Origin: Candidatus Babeliaceae bacterium
GTDB lineage: Bacteria > Babelota > Babeliae > Babelales > Babelaceae
NCBI GenBank assembly: GCA_016933915.1
Contig: JAFFZZ010000055.1
Span: forward strand, 62,001 to 126,000
Length of the DNA: 64,000 nt
Direction: 5' to 3'
Shown: one piece after another, positions 61,873 to 64,000 of the stretch
How positions within the stretch are numbered: the stretch's first letter is position 1
How the letters are laid out: every line of letters starts with the position of its first letter
The notes under the pieces: model-generated
Told to the model about the DNA's origin: nothing
Database searches by the model: none
The model's input: only the letters and a program-made list of their open reading frames with translations
Made by a program: the position numbers and the translations under genes

Positions 61873-61914
61873 AATTTCCTCTGATGGAAAAGTTGCTTTT
61901 TATCCGAGGAAATT
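61873..61914 (-). promoter_or_regulatory. Hairpin covering the ribosome binding site of the ankyrin-like gene
   Basis: AATTTCCTC (61873-61881) and GAGGAAATT (61906-61914) form a perfect 9-bp dyad with a 24-base loop. On the minus-strand mRNA the arm nearest the start codon, GAGGAAATT (complement of 61873-61881), contains the Shine-Dalgarno sequence nine bases before the ATG at 61868. The fold would hide it. No U-tract follows, so it is not a terminator. Confidence 0.45.
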
Positions 61915-61940
61915 GTAACAGATTTTTCTGAAAATCAAAT

Positions 61941-63047
61941 TTATATTTTGCTAAATTTAAGAAGAATATCAGCTTTTGTATTTGCACAGGAAGAAACGAA
62001 AAGGTGTGGATGCAATGGGCTTATCAAGCCTGTCAACGTTAGTCTTTTTTGAATGTCGAGGAATAAGTTGAAAGTATTTTGCCTGTCTTTTAATGCTGCA
62101 ATTTCAAAAGGAGTTTGATGGTCGTTGTTTTTTGTCTGCAACAATTGCCAGAACATATGGAATAAATGTGTTTTTTTTGAATGTTTCGTTGAGGTTTTTT
62201 TATTTTCTTTTTCAAGCATATCGATCAAATTGTAAGACAAGATGCGTAGAAAACTAATCCCGTGGTTTGCAAAAAGGTGTAAAATCGTGTCTCCCTTTGA
62301 GTTTTGTATAGCTGCAGCGACCAACCAATCATGAGCGGAGGCGAGAAGACTTGGGAAACCAATAGGATCAGAAAGAATTTGCCGTATGGTTGATACATCT
62401 CCAGGTTTAGTAAATTGCGAAGAGCTCTCTCGGATTTGCTGCTGAAAGAAGCGGTGAAGTATATTTTCATTGTTAGAATCAGTTGTTCGAAGGAGTGTTA
62501 AACGTTTTTCGAGACTCAATTTGTCAAAATACCTAATGAGCTTTTGTACAATGCAGTAACGTTTACTTTCCATCAAAAAAGCGAAGAGGGAGGTATTTTG
62601 TTCTGTCATTATGGGTTGCAAGCAGAATTGAAATCTTCTTTCTTCATTCTGGAGCCAGTTAATGATTTTTTGAGCGATAAGAGGTTCGATGGTAAGGAAA
62701 AAGGATCCGGTGATTGATAAAGTATTTTCTTCCCAATGTACCAGATGTTTGAGCATATTTGCCGCTCGCTGGGGGCCAATTATGGTGAGGAATGTCCTTA
62801 TAGGACATTTTTTAATAGGGGCCAAAAACTTTTTTGAAAGTAGTTGCATTTCTAAAAGAAAACAAAAAGTTTCTAGCAATTTTTCATCCGCTGCGTTTGA
62901 AAAATTTTTCGCGAGGTCTTTAATTTTTTTGTTCTTTTGGAGCTGGTAAAACATGGGTATGAACGGTTTGGATTGATTGTTCATTGATTGAACTGATGTG
63001 GCATGGAGAATTAAAAGGACGGGTAATGCAAAAAGGTAAATTCTCAT
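61941..63047 (-). CDS. Exported ankyrin-like protein
   Basis: The 368-residue protein has a signal peptide (MRIYLFALPVLLILHATSVQ, cleavage near residue 21). Several degenerate ankyrin-type units are visible, the clearest near residues 255-270 (QNSKGDTILHLFANHG) and 311-330 (NNDHQTPFEIAALKDRQNTF). Upstream parts (DSNNENILHRFFQQQ near 201) fit the same periodicity. The ATG overlaps the stop of the D-Ala-D-Ala dipeptidase gene, so the two are translationally coupled. No other domain recognised. Confidence 0.7.
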   Translation of the reverse strand: MRIYLFALPVLLILHATSVQSMNNQSKPFIPMFYQLQKNKKIKDLAKNFSNAADEKLLETFCFLLEMQLLSKKFLAPIKKCPIRTFLTIIGPQRAANMLKHLVHWEENTLSITGSFFLTIEPLIAQKIINWLQNEERRFQFCLQPIMTEQNTSLFAFLMESKRYCIVQKLIRYFDKLSLEKRLTLLRTTDSNNENILHRFFQQQIRESSSQFTKPGDVSTIRQILSDPIGFPSLLASAHDWLVAAAIQNSKGDTILHLFANHGISFLRILSYNLIDMLEKENKKTSTKHSKKTHLFHMFWQLLQTKNNDHQTPFEIAALKDRQNTFNLFLDIQKRLTLTGLISPLHPHLFVSSCANTKADILLKFSKI

Positions 63048-63616
63048 ATTTTTTGCATTATGAGCTTTTCAAAAGGGATATCAAGAATTGGATACTGTTT
63101 ATCATTTTCCCAATCGAAATGCCACCATTCGGTTGGTTTGCCAATAAAGGCATGTTTTGCCATAATTTCTTCTAGAAGTCTACTGTTATGTTTTGCAGGT
63201 GGTGGTGTAAAAGGATAATGACGGCATGCACGTTCGCTGAAGTCATCGAATTCTGAGGGCATAAGAAGTTCTGTTTTCGTTGTTAAATCGATAAGTGAAA
63301 CATCCGCTGCGGTTCCACGATTATGATTTGAACCTTTATCTGGATGTGCTACATATCGTTCATCGGGACACAGTTTCCAAAACATTTTTTGAATGGTAAG
63401 TGGCCGGTAGCCGTCAAAAATCTTGAGTCCGAGCCCCAGTTTTCGAAGATCTTTCTGGACGGCATCGAGTGCTAGCGCTACTTCTCGCTGCAGGAATAGT
63501 AGGGCTAATGGGTAAACGATCTTTTTGGTGAAATTGTTTTTTGTGGCATAACGGATATCGAGTACAATTGTTTGATTGATAGAGATAAGTTCTACGAGTT
63601 GAGCGCATATTTTCAT
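63044..63616 (-). CDS. D-alanyl-D-alanine dipeptidase (VanX/DdpX family)
   Basis: The 190-residue M15D peptidase has the zinc ligands SNHNRGTAADVSL (His and Asp, about 98-110) and TEWWHFDW (catalytic Glu and ligand His, about 167-174), plus the FDGYRPLTIQ segment with its conserved Arg. It hydrolyses D-Ala-D-Ala. Family members serve vancomycin resistance, peptidoglycan recycling or use of D-Ala. No signal peptide is visible, so it is probably cytoplasmic. The ATG at 63616 has AAGG upstream. It overlaps the following exported ankyrin-like gene by four bases. No vanA/vanH-type genes are near. Confidence 0.92.
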   Translation of the reverse strand: MKICAQLVELISINQTIVLDIRYATKNNFTKKIVYPLALLFLQREVALALDAVQKDLRKLGLGLKIFDGYRPLTIQKMFWKLCPDERYVAHPDKGSNHNRGTAADVSLIDLTTKTELLMPSEFDDFSERACRHYPFTPPPAKHNSRLLEEIMAKHAFIGKPTEWWHFDWENDKQYPILDIPFEKLIMQKI

Positions 63617-63705
63617 AAAAACCTTACCTATGGTCAAGCTCTGTAAATTCAGAGTAACAGTGTGACTTTGTAGATTCAAGCGTTTTGTGGGCTAAGGAGT
63701 TTCTA

Positions 63706-64000
63706 ATGATTTCTATGAACGGGCCGGTTGTTGAGATACGTGAATTGTGCCAAGGGGATCGGGCAGAATGGTTGTCGATGCGCGTGAAGTTGTGGTCAAT
63801 TGATTATCGGAATGAGCGGAAACACTCATCCCAGATGGCCGATATTGAACGCGATTATGATAAAACTGTTTTCCTCGCATTTGTTAATGGTCAGCCGGTA
63901 GGGTTTGCAGAATGTTCTGTGCGTTCCTATGTAGACGGCTGCGAAAGTTCACCGGTTGGGTATCTAGAAGGTATTTTTGTTGAGGAGCCTTTTCGTCGCC
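63706..64000 (+). CDS. AAC(6')-like aminoglycoside N-acetyltransferase (GNAT), 5' end only
   Basis: This frame starts at the ATG at 63706 behind AAGGAG and runs off the right edge, giving 98 residues. The sequence EIRELCQGDRAEWLSMRVKL, VFLAFVNGQPVGFAECSVRS and YVDGCESSPVGYLEGIFVEE closely follows the N-terminal half of AAC(6')-type aminoglycoside 6'-N-acetyltransferases, including the (N/D)GC-E-SPV-x-(F/Y)LEGI segment. The acetyl-CoA loop begins at the window edge (PFRR). It diverges from the dipeptidase gene. Resistance activity is an inference, as chromosomal homologues may have other substrates. Confidence 0.8.
   Translation, partial: MISMNGPVVEIRELCQGDRAEWLSMRVKLWSIDYRNERKHSSQMADIERDYDKTVFLAFVNGQPVGFAECSVRSYVDGCESSPVGYLEGIFVEEPFRR

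Overview
This window is a gene-dense bacterial chromosome segment. It combines a conserved core (transcription, translation, cell wall, protein export) with blocks of lineage-specific exported proteins. Lineage is inference only. Ankyrin-like proteins behind signal peptides, ATPases that begin with signal-peptide-like segments, and a reduced, rearranged set of housekeeping operons suggest an intracellular or host-associated bacterium of the Candidatus Dependentiae (TM6/Babeliae) type. No rRNA gene, CRISPR array, insertion sequence or phage integrase was found.

Layout. 1-7441: the 5' end of an exported protein (minus strand), a membrane-anchored unknown, thioredoxin, then two exported unknowns, one of 1324 residues and beta-rich. 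7526-13120 (minus): a module of two AAA+ ATPases and one coiled-coil membrane protein, all with N-terminal signal-type segments. 13289-18809: murA with an Asp in place of the catalytic Cys, an orphan atpG, a YacP-like NYN nuclease, tsaE, and a MutS-type ATPase with a signal peptide. 19049-34514: tRNA-Tyr/Gly/Thr/Thr, rpmG, tRNA-Trp, secE, nusG, rplKAJL, rpoB, rpoC, tRNA-Val, rpsO, pnp, rph. This is the classical transcription/translation block, but tuf is missing from its usual place and RpoB carries a Cys-rich insertion. 34504-39825: a HolA-like gene, the minus-strand cdaA-cdaR-glmM-DUF502 operon in which the cyclase has lost its catalytic motifs, and trpS. 39822-45252 (minus): ankyrin-like exported protein, a membrane protein, a UvrD/PcrA helicase and hflX. 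45364-49034: ffh, rpsP, khpA, a trmD fused to a second methyltransferase domain, rplS (no rimM). 49117-50747: two paralogous exported coiled-coil proteins, one rich in RGG/FGG, with a possible structured RNA between them. 50911-58485: murC, a MerR regulator, yidC-recR-pepP, an NhaC-type antiporter, rplM. 58679-64000: a DUF2975/HTH pair, a decayed region, a cyclase-family hydrolase, two ankyrin-like exported proteins, a VanX-type dipeptidase and the start of an AAC(6')-like acetyltransferase.

How the parts fit. MurA, GlmM, MurC and the D-Ala-D-Ala dipeptidase show that peptidoglycan metabolism is retained. SecE, YidC, Ffh and the many signal peptides show an active Sec/SRP route. At least a dozen genes encode exported or membrane-anchored proteins with no recognised housekeeping role. 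The strongest candidates for undescribed biology are the signal-peptide-bearing ATPases (AAA+ pair and MutS-like), the apparently dead diadenylate cyclase kept in its conserved operon, the metal-site-like insertion in RpoB, and the RGG-rich/WW-core secreted paralogue pair.
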